A program made the translations under genes and the position numbers. From assembly GCF_028553745.1 (NCBI RefSeq), contig NZ_CP067129.1:1718501-1782500 (forward strand): DNA of 64,000 bases, given 5' to 3'. The notes below the pieces were generated by a model that ran no database searches, had not been told where the DNA came from, and saw nothing but the letters and a program-made list of their open reading frames with translations. The stretch is from Paracoccus seriniphilus (GTDB lineage: Bacteria; Pseudomonadota; Alphaproteobacteria; Rhodobacterales; Rhodobacteraceae). Position 1 is the first letter of the stretch, and every line of letters begins with the position of its first letter. Below are positions 1 to 7,444 of the stretch, in pieces.

Positions 1-42
1 GGAAAGTCCCCCCTTGCTTCCATGTTCTCACAATCGCGTCTG

Positions 43-591
43 TCAGGATGCGACCGATCCGCGCAAGCTGGCCACCCAATCGCGCAGGGCAGCATTGTCG
101 GCAAAATCGTCATCAGGGATCGGGCCCGAGAAGAACGCCGCATCCGATCCGGCAGCCTGCTGCCCCCTGGAACGAAGTTTCGGCTGCTGCCAATTGCGAT
201 TGCGGAAATAATGGGCCTCTCGCGCGCCGAAATAAAAGCCGACAATGGCGCCCAGCAACCACCACAGCGGTTCGGGAACCTGCTGCAGCCCTTGCATGCG
301 CAACGCGAACCCCGCGGGTTCGACCATCGAATAGACGAACAAGCCCATCGTCCCCAAAGCCAGAAATGGTCGAGGAAGACGATTCAACCCATTAATGAAA
401 CTGTGAAACATGTCGCCACGACCGGATGAGAACTCTTGCCCGAACTGCGACATTGCACGGATGTGGGCCTCTTCCTGCAGTTCCATTTTCCTGGTCGCAT
501 TCTGAGTGAATATCTCGGCCATTCCGGCCGCTGCATGCCCCAATGCCGTTGCGCCGGCACCAAAGCCGATGAAGCGCTCGATCATGCCCAT
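43..591 (-). CDS. GTA-type holin (3TM holin family)
   Basis: Small membrane protein of 182 aa, probably forming the inner-membrane lesion that lets the adjacent endolysin reach peptidoglycan. Two clear hydrophobic segments lie at about residues 75-95 and 109-125, and a small-residue-rich N-terminal segment (about 8-28) could be a third. The C-terminal third is hydrophilic. The pairing with a GH108 endolysin resembles the R. capsulatus GTA lysis pair, which is encoded away from the main GTA cluster (established knowledge). It overlaps the upstream endolysin gene by 10 nt, so the two are translationally coupled. The stop (TGA) is 42 nt from the window edge and the gene is complete. The alternative is a prophage holin, but no other phage gene is in view. 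Confidence 0.8.
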   Translation of the reverse strand: MGMIERFIGFGAGATALGHAAAGMAEIFTQNATRKMELQEEAHIRAMSQFGQEFSSGRGDMFHSFINGLNRLPRPFLALGTMGLFVYSMVEPAGFALRMQGLQQVPEPLWWLLGAIVGFYFGAREAHYFRNRNWQQPKLRSRGQQAAGSDAAFFSGPIPDDDFADNAALRDWVASLRGSVAS

Positions 592-1193
592 TTGGCGACC
601 CTTTCCCGATGCTGGCTGTCAGACAGATGATAGCGCGGATGGATGAATGCTTCGGCCCGGGTGATCCAACCGCCCTTCGTACCCTTGCGGGTCGTGGCAT
701 ATTTTCGGCTGGCAGGGCGCTGATCGGCCAGGGCGTAATAGTAATTGCGGCGCGCAATCCCATAGGCATCTGCCAGGTGATCTGGCGCGGCCTCGGCGGC
801 CTCGGCGGCGGCCTGAATGGTTTGCGGGCCGACAATTCCGTCATCTGTCGCAGCAAAGCCCATGCGCGTGATCAACCGCTGCAGGATCTTCACGGCATTG
901 CGCCCCGCATTCACATACATGTCGAACAGGCTGGGCTGCAGCATCTCGGGCAGTTCCGCCAGCCGCGGCCTACGAAAGTAATGTTCAACGAATATCTGTT
1001 CAGCCTGAGCGCGAGTCAGAGCCCGGACATCCTTGCCGTCCACCCGGCCATCACGGTTCAGATCAAGACCCAGACCCTGCATCGTGCCGATCGTGACACC
1101 GTATTTGGTCGCACCGCCCGGATCATCCGGATCGTCAACATAGCCGCCCTCACGCGCCACGATCTCACGCGCGATCTCTTCGACGCTTTGCAT
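582..1193 (-). CDS. GH108-type peptidoglycan hydrolase (GTA endolysin)
   Basis: Lysozyme-like endolysin of 203 aa. The N-terminus carries the GH108 signature: a catalytic glutamate at about residue 15 in REGGYVDDP, followed by the GGATKYGVT block. A calcium-loop-like stretch (DLNRDGRVDGKDV, about residues 44-56) follows, as is common in this family. The C-terminal part resembles the peptidoglycan-binding domain that accompanies GH108. There is no signal peptide, consistent with export through the holin. ATG start with GAGGGG a few bases upstream. It is first in a two-gene unit with the holin. A perfect TTAA-N7-TTAA CtrA-type site lies 49 nt upstream of the start, which fits CtrA control of GTA release. 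Confidence 0.85.
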   Translation of the reverse strand: MQSVEEIAREIVAREGGYVDDPDDPGGATKYGVTIGTMQGLGLDLNRDGRVDGKDVRALTRAQAEQIFVEHYFRRPRLAELPEMLQPSLFDMYVNAGRNAVKILQRLITRMGFAATDDGIVGPQTIQAAAEAAEAAPDHLADAYGIARRNYYYALADQRPASRKYATTRKGTKGGWITRAEAFIHPRYHLSDSQHRERVAKWA

Positions 1194-1206
1194 GTAAACA
1201 CCCCTC

Positions 1207-1224
1207 TTGCGATCTTCATCGCAA
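1207..1224 (-). other. Hairpin in endolysin leader
   Basis: Perfect 7-bp inverted repeat TTGCGAT/ATCGCAA with a 4-nt loop, directly upstream of the GAGGGG ribosome binding site of the endolysin gene. It would form in the leader RNA, where it could affect access to the ribosome binding site or be a regulator site. No function is proven. Confidence 0.4.
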
Positions 1225-1241
1225 AAGGTGCAGGGGACGGC

Positions 1242-1256
1242 TTAACCATCCATTAA
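1242..1256 (-). promoter_or_regulatory. CtrA-type binding site
   Basis: TTAACCATCCATTAA matches the full CtrA consensus TTAA-N7-TTAA, with C following the second half as in the consensus. It sits 49 nt upstream of the endolysin start, and the only gene it can serve is the endolysin-holin unit, because ccmE ends on its other side. CtrA is known to be required for GTA gene expression and release in Rhodobacter. The motif is seen; the regulation is inferred. Confidence 0.65.
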
Positions 1257-1299
1257 CCATGCGTGCGTTGCAGGGCGACACCACGCAACGGCAGGCTGA

Positions 1300-1758
1300 T
1301 CAGGAATTGGGATCCTCGTAGACGCCGCTTTCCTTCAGGGTGTCAACAACCTCACGCGGCATATAGCTTTCATCATGTTTGGCCAGCAGATCACGAGCCT
1401 CGAAACGACCGTCGCGATAATAACCCTTGGCGATCGTGCCTTGTCCTTCCTTGAACAGGTCGGGGCGCGGATCATCACCGGTATATGAGACGGGAATTTC
1501 GACCACGCCATCGGTGATGACGAAATCGAACCTGACCCCGTCGCGATCCTCGATCGACCCGTCTTTCACCAATCCGCCCAGCTGGAAATATTCGTCGGGC
1601 GGCGGCGCCAGCTCACTGACCTGCGAGGGCGAGCGATACAGATTGATGCCATCGCGAAAGCCATAGCCAATCAGGGCCACCGCAATCACCAACGCAAGGG
1701 CGGCGGCAACGACCACCTGAACCCGCCTGCGTTTCTTCAATGATTTCAACCCTGCCAT
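1300..1758 (-). CDS. ccmE: Cytochrome c maturation heme chaperone CcmE
   Basis: Periplasmic heme chaperone of 152 aa that binds heme covalently and passes it to the CcmFH lyase during c-type cytochrome assembly. A basic N-terminus is followed by one transmembrane anchor (about residues 13-32) and an OB-fold periplasmic domain. The diagnostic HDESYMP motif is present, with the heme-binding His at about residue 128 and the axial Tyr at 132. The gene starts 9 nt after the murI stop, so the two probably share a transcript. The other ccm genes are not in the window. Confidence 0.95.
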   Translation of the reverse strand: MAGLKSLKKRRRVQVVVAAALALVIAVALIGYGFRDGINLYRSPSQVSELAPPPDEYFQLGGLVKDGSIEDRDGVRFDFVITDGVVEIPVSYTGDDPRPDLFKEGQGTIAKGYYRDGRFEARDLLAKHDESYMPREVVDTLKESGVYEDPNS

Positions 1759-1767
1759 GACATTCCT

Positions 1768-2580
1768 TCAAGCCGATTCGAAGAGGATTGAACGGCGCAG
1801 AAACTGCGTCGCCTTGCCGGAAACACGGATCGGATCGCCTGTCGTGAGATATTTCGAGACAGTGCCTTCACCGCGGAATTCCGGTCTGCGCTCAAGATAG
1901 TCCGCCAGGCTTTCCGCTACCAGCCCTGCCTGGCTATAAACCTCGACCTGCGGCCCAAGGGCGCGCCGGAAGGCAGCTTCGGCAAAGGGATAATGCGTGC
2001 AGCCCAGGATAGCCGCCTCGGGCTTGGGCATGCGACGCTTCAGCGCCTCGACATGGCTGGTCACCAGGGCGTCGGCCAGCAGCTCATCGCCCTGTTCGAT
2101 CGCATCGACGACACCGGCGCAGGGCTGCGCCTCGACATCCACGCCAACGGCGCGGAAGGCCAATTCGCGCTGAAACGCCCGGCTGGCCACCGTGGCCGGC
2201 GTCGCAAACAGGGCGACATGTTTGACCTGAACCTCTCGCGGCGGCGAATTGTCACCCCAGCGGCGTTCGGTCAGGGCCTCGATCATCGGCACGAAGACAC
2301 CCAGCACCCGTTTTTCCGGCGGCAACCAGCTTTCCTGCATCCGTCGCAGTGCGGCAGCGCTGGCCGTGTTGCAGGCCAGAATCACCAGATCGCAGCCCTC
2401 TTGCCAAAGCCTTTCGACACCGGCACAGGTCAGCTCATAGATGTCATCTGCGGTCCTGACGCCATAGGGCGCATGAGCATTGTCCCCCAGATAGACCAGG
2501 GGCAGCTCGGGCAACCGGGCCGAGATGGCCTGATGAACGGTCAGTCCGCCCAGACCCGAATCGAATACACCAACTGCCAT
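1768..2580 (-). CDS. murI: Glutamate racemase MurI
   Basis: Cofactor-independent racemase (270 aa) that makes D-glutamate for peptidoglycan. It has the N-terminal [10 protein letters not shown] motif with the catalytic-site Asp-Ser, a [11 protein letters not shown] block, and both catalytic cysteines, in ACNTAS and GCTHYP. A GTG 21 nt further upstream is possible, but the ATG at 2580 is preceded by AAGGAG at ideal spacing and begins with the expected MAVGVFDSG, so it is preferred. ccmE follows closely. The upstream indolepyruvate oxidoreductase gene ends 65 nt before the start. Confidence 0.95.
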   Translation of the reverse strand: MAVGVFDSGLGGLTVHQAISARLPELPLVYLGDNAHAPYGVRTADDIYELTCAGVERLWQEGCDLVILACNTASAAALRRMQESWLPPEKRVLGVFVPMIEALTERRWGDNSPPREVQVKHVALFATPATVASRAFQRELAFRAVGVDVEAQPCAGVVDAIEQGDELLADALVTSHVEALKRRMPKPEAAILGCTHYPFAEAAFRRALGPQVEVYSQAGLVAESLADYLERRPEFRGEGTVSKYLTTGDPIRVSGKATQFLRRSILFESA

Positions 2581-2645
2581 GCTCCACTCCTTTAGCCGCA
2601 CGACGTGTTTTTAGGACGCCGCGCGACAATTGGGAATGACCCGTT

Positions 2646-5600
2646 TCACTCGGCCGCTTCACGGATCGGTGCATCTCCGCTGCGGAACTGCGCCAAAAGC
2701 TCCTGGCGACGCAATTCCGCCTCGGCCGCGGCCTTCTCCTTGACCGGCCCATAACCGCGCACGCTCAGCGGCAGTTCCGCCAGTTCAATGGCCACGGGCA
2801 TCGTGGCATCGGTGACATTGGCAAAGACCTCACGCATGTCCTGTTCGTATTGGCGGATCATGGCGCGTTCGGCCCGGCGCTCGGCACTATAGCCAAAGGG
2901 ATCCAGCGGCGTGCCGCGCAGCCCTTTCATGGCAGCCAGTACTTTGAAAGCCTTGAACATCCAGGGGCCGAACTCGCGTTTCCTGGGGCGTCCCTGGGCA
3001 TCCTTGCCGGGCAGGATCGGCGGTGCCAGATGCAGCGACAGCTTGGTGTCACCTTCCCAGGTCTTGGCAACCTGTTCGATCGTGCCCAGATGCAGCCGCG
3101 CAACTTCGTATTCATCCTTGTAGGCCAGCAGCTTGAAATAGCCCTGGGCAACGCTGTTGCGCAGTTCTTTTGGCGCGGCATCGACCAGCTTGCGGAACTT
3201 CCGCGCCAGCCCCTTGCCCTGATAGGCCACCAGCCTGTCCGCCCGATAGGCAACCGGATCAGGAGAAATCTGCACGGGATCCAGCGGTTTGCGTGCCTGA
3301 TCGGGGTGGACCATCGCCCAACGACCGATATTGAAGGCACGCTGGTTTTCGGCAACCTTGGCACCATTCAGTTCGATCGCCTGCATGATGGCCCCGTGCG
3401 ACAGGGGGATCAGACCCTGCTGCCAGCAGGCCCCCAGCACCAGCATGTTCGAATAGATGGAATCACCCAGCATCCGCAGGGCCAGTTCATTGGCATCGAA
3501 GAAAGAGACCTTTTCGCCCAGCCGCGCCTCCAGCGACATCCGCAACCGGTCCGACGGCACCTGGAAATCGCGAAACCGGGTAAAATCGCCGGTGATGATC
3601 TCATGATCATTGACCACCGCCCCGGTCCGCCCGGTCGTCATCAGCCCGATGGTTCGCGCCCCGGCAGTCACCACCAGATCTCCACCGATCACGCAGTCAG
3701 CCTCACCTGTAGCAACGCGAATGGCGCTGATGTCTTCAGGTTTCTCGGCAAGACGCAGATGGATATGCACAGCACCGCCCTTTTGCGCCAGACCGGCCAT
3801 CTCCATCATGCCCGCACCCTTGCCATCGACATGGGCGGCCTGGGCCAGCACAGCACCGATGGTGACCACGCCGGTGCCGCCAACGCCGGTGATCACGACG
3901 TTATGCGTGCCGTTGATGGCAGGCAGATCGGGATCGGGCAGATCGGGGATGTCGAATGTCTCGGCCTTGGGCTTGCGCAGCTTGCCACCCTCGACGGTCA
4001 CGAAGCTGGGACAAAAGCCGTTCAGGCAGCTGTAATCCTTGTTGCAGCTGGACTGGTCGATCTGGCGCTTGCGGCCCAGTTCCGTATCCAGCGGCACGAT
4101 CGACACGCAATTTGACTGAACCGAGCAATCGCCGCATCCTTCGCAGACCTCGGGATTGATCCAGACGCGGCGGTTCGGATCGGGAAAGTCCCCCTTCTTG
4201 CGCCGGCGCCGTTTTTCGGCCGCACAGGTCTGGATATAAAGGATCGCGCTGACGCCCTTCAGCTTTTCCAGATCGCGCTGCACATTCATCATCTCGGCGC
4301 GTTCTTCAAAACGCAGCCCCGCCGGGAAATCCGAGCGGGTCACATCTTCCTTTTCGTCATAGACCACGACGACAGGATCGACCCCCATCGCGACCAGTTC
4401 CCGCGCAATCTGGGGCGCGGTCAGACCGCCTTCATTGGGCTGTCCGCCGGTCATCGCAACCGCGTCGTTATACAGGATCTTGTAGGTGATATTGGTTCCT
4501 GCAGCCAGCGCGGCCCGGATCGCCAGATTCCCTGAATGATTATAGGTTCCGTCTCCAAGATTCTGGAAAACATGATTTCTCTTGCTGAATGGAGCCTCTC
4601 CGATCCAATTGGCACCCTCGCCGCCCATATGGGTAAAGCCCTCGGTGTCGCGGCCCATCCACTGCACCATGTAATGGCATCCGATTCCCGCATAGGCCCG
4701 GCTGCCCTCGGGCAGTCTGGTCGAGGTGTTATGGGGGCAACCTGAACAGAACCAGGGCGTGCGCGTGGCGATTTCGGGGGCATTGTCATTGCGGCGCACC
4801 TCGGTCAGCCGCTGCAGACCGGCGCGGATATGTTCGGTGCCCCGCCCCTCCTCGATCAGGATCGCACCGATTTTCTGCGCGATCATCACCGGATCCAGCG
4901 CGTAGCGGGTCGGGAACAGTTCTTCCCCCGTCTGGTCGTGACGCCAGCCAAGCACGCGCCGCCCGTGCCGATTATCGAAAATAGCCTCTTTCAGCTGAAC
5001 CTCGATCAGCTTGCGCTTTTCCTCGACGCAGACAATCAGCTCGAGATCTTCGGACCACTCCTGCATGGACTTCATGTCCAGCGGCCATGTCTGGCCGACC
5101 TTGTAGGTGGTCAGCCCCAGACGTTCGGCCTCGGCCTCATCAATGCCCAGCAGCGACAGCGCGTGAACCAGGTCCAGCCAGTTCTTGCCTGCGGCAACAA
5201 AGCCGATCTTTGCGCCTTGCTTGCCCCAGACCTTGCGGTCGATGCGATTGGCGCGCGAGAAGGCCTCGGCCGCCTGACGCTTGTAGTCGATCATCCGCGC
5301 TTCCTGCGCGACCGGCGTATCATTCAGCCGGATGTTCAACCCGCCCTCGGGCATGTCGAACTGTGGGATCACGAAATTCAGGCGATGCGGATTGCCGTCG
5401 ACCACGGCGGTGGCCTCGACGGTATCCTTCATGGTCTTGAGCCCGGTCCAGACGCCTGCAAAGCGCGACAGTGCAAAACCATACAGACCGAAATCGAGGA
5501 TCTCCTGAACGCCCGCAGGAGAGAGGACGGGAATATAGGCGTCGATCATCGCCCAGTCGGACTGATGCAGCACCGTCGAGGATTCGCCCGTGTGGTCGTC

Positions 5601-6035
5601 ACCCATCGCCATCACGACGCCACCATGCGCCGAGGAACCGGCCATGTTGGCGTGACGCATCACGTCGCCGCTGCGATCGACGCCAGGCCCCTTGCCATAC
5701 CACAGCGCATAGACGCCGTCATATTTCCCCTCGCCGCGCAACTCTGCCTGCTGGCTGCCCCAGATTGCTGTTGCGGCGAGGTCTTCGTTCAACCCCGGCT
5801 GGAACCGGACGTTGGACTCGGTCAGACGACGCGATTCGCGCATCATCTGCAGATCAACCCCTCCCAGCGGAGATCCGCGATAGCCGGTCACAAGTCCCGC
5901 CGTGTTCAGCCCGGCGGCTTTGTCACGTGCTGCCTGCATGAGCATCAGCCGCACAAGTGCCTGCGTTCCGTTCAATAACACATGCGTTTTTGTCAGATCG
6001 AATCGGTCGGCTAGCGAAAATTCCTGCTTGCTCAT
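2646..6035 (-). CDS. Indolepyruvate:ferredoxin oxidoreductase, fused IorA-IorB type
   Basis: Large 2-oxoacid oxidoreductase (1129 aa) that decarboxylates aryl pyruvates (from aromatic amino acid transamination) to aryl-acetyl-CoA with reduction of ferredoxin. The order is a pyrimidine-binding domain, a TPP-binding region with a GCPHNTST block near residue 430, a 4Fe-4S motif CEGCGDCSVQSNC near 632, then an IorB-like gamma domain starting with GVGGTGVVTIG near 717 and a C-terminal extension. This single-chain fusion is the usual alpha/betaproteobacterial form, while archaea have separate IorA and IorB. Good ribosome site (GGGAGG). Transcribed divergently from a LysR gene, with an operator-like palindrome between them. 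Confidence 0.9.
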   Translation of the reverse strand: MSKQEFSLADRFDLTKTHVLLNGTQALVRLMLMQAARDKAAGLNTAGLVTGYRGSPLGGVDLQMMRESRRLTESNVRFQPGLNEDLAATAIWGSQQAELRGEGKYDGVYALWYGKGPGVDRSGDVMRHANMAGSSAHGGVVMAMGDDHTGESSTVLHQSDWAMIDAYIPVLSPAGVQEILDFGLYGFALSRFAGVWTGLKTMKDTVEATAVVDGNPHRLNFVIPQFDMPEGGLNIRLNDTPVAQEARMIDYKRQAAEAFSRANRIDRKVWGKQGAKIGFVAAGKNWLDLVHALSLLGIDEAEAERLGLTTYKVGQTWPLDMKSMQEWSEDLELIVCVEEKRKLIEVQLKEAIFDNRHGRRVLGWRHDQTGEELFPTRYALDPVMIAQKIGAILIEEGRGTEHIRAGLQRLTEVRRNDNAPEIATRTPWFCSGCPHNTSTRLPEGSRAYAGIGCHYMVQWMGRDTEGFTHMGGEGANWIGEAPFSKRNHVFQNLGDGTYNHSGNLAIRAALAAGTNITYKILYNDAVAMTGGQPNEGGLTAPQIARELVAMGVDPVVVVYDEKEDVTRSDFPAGLRFEERAEMMNVQRDLEKLKGVSAILYIQTCAAEKRRRRKKGDFPDPNRRVWINPEVCEGCGDCSVQSNCVSIVPLDTELGRKRQIDQSSCNKDYSCLNGFCPSFVTVEGGKLRKPKAETFDIPDLPDPDLPAINGTHNVVITGVGGTGVVTIGAVLAQAAHVDGKGAGMMEMAGLAQKGGAVHIHLRLAEKPEDISAIRVATGEADCVIGGDLVVTAGARTIGLMTTGRTGAVVNDHEIITGDFTRFRDFQVPSDRLRMSLEARLGEKVSFFDANELALRMLGDSIYSNMLVLGACWQQGLIPLSHGAIMQAIELNGAKVAENQRAFNIGRWAMVHPDQARKPLDPVQISPDPVAYRADRLVAYQGKGLARKFRKLVDAAPKELRNSVAQGYFKLLAYKDEYEVARLHLGTIEQVAKTWEGDTKLSLHLAPPILPGKDAQGRPRKREFGPWMFKAFKVLAAMKGLRGTPLDPFGYSAERRAERAMIRQYEQDMREVFANVTDATMPVAIELAELPLSVRGYGPVKEKAAAEAELRRQELLAQFRSGDAPIREAAE

Positions 6036-6070
6036 CCCACATGTCCTCCCATGTCTTAAGCATTTAAGCC

Positions 6071-6099
6071 ACTATAGGTCAGAATTGCTGACCGAAAAA
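6071..6099 (-). promoter_or_regulatory. Candidate promoter of the indolepyruvate oxidoreductase gene
   Basis: On the minus strand, TATAGT (6071-6076) is a good -10 box. Seventeen nt further upstream the -35 position reads TTTTTC, a poor match. Weak -35 boxes are typical of promoters needing an activator. The spacer is filled exactly by a 17-nt palindrome. Confidence 0.45.
6077..6093. promoter_or_regulatory. Palindromic operator, candidate LysR-type site
   Basis: GGTCAG-AATTG-CTGACC is a perfect 6-bp inverted repeat that contains the T-N11-A core expected of LysR-type regulators. It lies between the divergent oxidoreductase and LysR genes and fills the spacer of the candidate oxidoreductase promoter. 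A GGTCTTGACC sequence about 35 nt away may be a second, weaker site. Confidence 0.5.
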
Positions 6100-6196
6100 G
6101 GAAAAAAATCGGGTCTTGACCTAAGCGTGACAGACAGGCAGGGCTGCGCCAGCCTTGCAAAAAATGCATGGCTGACCATGCGGGAATGTGACAACT

Positions 6197-7105
6197 ATGG
6201 ACTGGGACAAGCTTAGAATCTTTCACGCGGTAGCCGATGCAGGCAGCCTGACCCATGCCGGGGATACGCTGCATCTGTCCCAGTCAGCCGTCAGCCGTCA
6301 GATTCGTGCCCTGGAAGAATCGCTGGGAACCACCCTGTTCCACCGCCACGCGCGCGGGCTTATCCTGACCGAACAGGGTGAATTGCTGTTCGAAGCCACG
6401 TCATCCATGGCGCGCAAACTGGATTCCGCCTCGGCGCGCATCAAGGACAGCGAAGAAAATGTCCTTGGCGAGCTGAAGGTCACGGCAACCGTCGGCTTTG
6501 GCACGCTGTGGCTGGCTCCGCGACTGGTCAAGCTTTACAGAAAATACCCTGACCTGAAGATCGACCTGATTCTGGAAGAACGGGTCCTGGATCTGCCCAT
6601 GCGCGAGGCCGATGTCGCCATCCGCATGAAAGAGCCCAGCCAGTCCGACCTGATCCGCCGGCGCCTGCTGAACATCCGTATGCGTCTCTATGCGACGACG
6701 GAATATCTGGCCCACGCCGGCACACCGAAAACCATGGAAGACCTGGCGAAGCACCGCATCATCTGCCAGAAAACCGATCAGCCACAGGTCGCGGCCGGTG
6801 CGCGGCTGGTACAGGAAGTCATGGCACAGAACGTCAATTCGACATTGACGGTCAACAACTACTTTGGCGTTCTGCAAAGCGTCCTGGCTCATGTCGGCAT
6901 CGGCGTTCTGCCCGACTATCTGACCGCCGACCACCCGGAACTGGTCCGCGTTCTGGACGATACCGAATCCGGCGAAGTCCCGGTCTTCCTCGCCTATCCG
7001 GAAGAATTGCGCCAAACCCAGCGCGTTGCAGCCTTTCGCGATTTTGTCTTGGAAGAGATTCAGGCCTATCGCCGCTATCAAAGCGAAAACAGCAACGCCC
7101 ATTGA
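6197..7105 (+). CDS. LysR-family transcriptional regulator
   Basis: Protein of 302 aa with an N-terminal winged helix-turn-helix (about residues 4-62; the LSQSAVSRQIRALEESLG recognition region is clear) and a C-terminal effector-binding domain with a periplasmic-binding-protein fold. Divergent from the indolepyruvate:ferredoxin oxidoreductase gene, so it probably regulates that gene in response to an aromatic amino acid metabolite (inference). The ATG at 6197 is preferred over an in-frame GTG at 6188 because GGGA lies at suitable distance and the N-terminus then matches the family. Confidence 0.88.
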   Translation: MDWDKLRIFHAVADAGSLTHAGDTLHLSQSAVSRQIRALEESLGTTLFHRHARGLILTEQGELLFEATSSMARKLDSASARIKDSEENVLGELKVTATVGFGTLWLAPRLVKLYRKYPDLKIDLILEERVLDLPMREADVAIRMKEPSQSDLIRRRLLNIRMRLYATTEYLAHAGTPKTMEDLAKHRIICQKTDQPQVAAGARLVQEVMAQNVNSTLTVNNYFGVLQSVLAHVGIGVLPDYLTADHPELVRVLDDTESGEVPVFLAYPEELRQTQRVAAFRDFVLEEIQAYRRYQSENSNAH

Positions 7106-7262
7106 CGTAACCCCGCCAAAGAAAACGCGTTCGGGTAGTGAAACCCGCCGATTCGGCGGCGAATCTGCAACTTTGGCGTGTAGCCATTCGGCAACTGCAT
7201 GTCGGCTATGCTGCGCGCGCAGCATGAAAAGACTTGAACCGTTCACATCCTGCCCATAAATC

Positions 7263-7350
7263 AGGCTACGAAGGCGATGGCAGCCTAACCGCGCATCACC
7301 TTCTACCTCCCTGTTGGACTTAGGCCGGGCTTAGTGCCCGGCTTTTTTTT
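7263..7350 (+). ncRNA. Candidate small RNA or purL leader ending in an intrinsic terminator
   Basis: A 339-nt gap separates the LysR gene from purL. It contains a textbook terminator more than 200 nt after the LysR stop, preceded by a possible stem (AGGCT/AGCCT, 7263-7284) and an unpaired CCTCCC stretch resembling the anti-Shine-Dalgarno motifs of many Rhodobacter small RNAs. A weak promoter-like pair (TTGAAC 7234-7239, CATAAA 7255-7260, spacing 15) would start transcription just upstream. It could instead be an attenuated leader of purL. The RNA family is not recognised. Confidence 0.35.
7324..7350 (+). terminator. Strong intrinsic terminator upstream of purL
   Basis: Perfect GCCGGGC/GCCCGGC stem with a 5-nt loop, followed by eight T residues. 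It ends 94 nt before the purL start, so it terminates either a short independent transcript or an attenuated purL leader. Confidence 0.85.
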
Positions 7351-7444
7351 GTCCTGATATGGCAAACCGGGCCGAGCGGACCCTTCCCATGGCGACTGAC
7401 ACGCCATAAAAGGCGCCAGACTCTACCGCCAGGAAGGACCAGAG

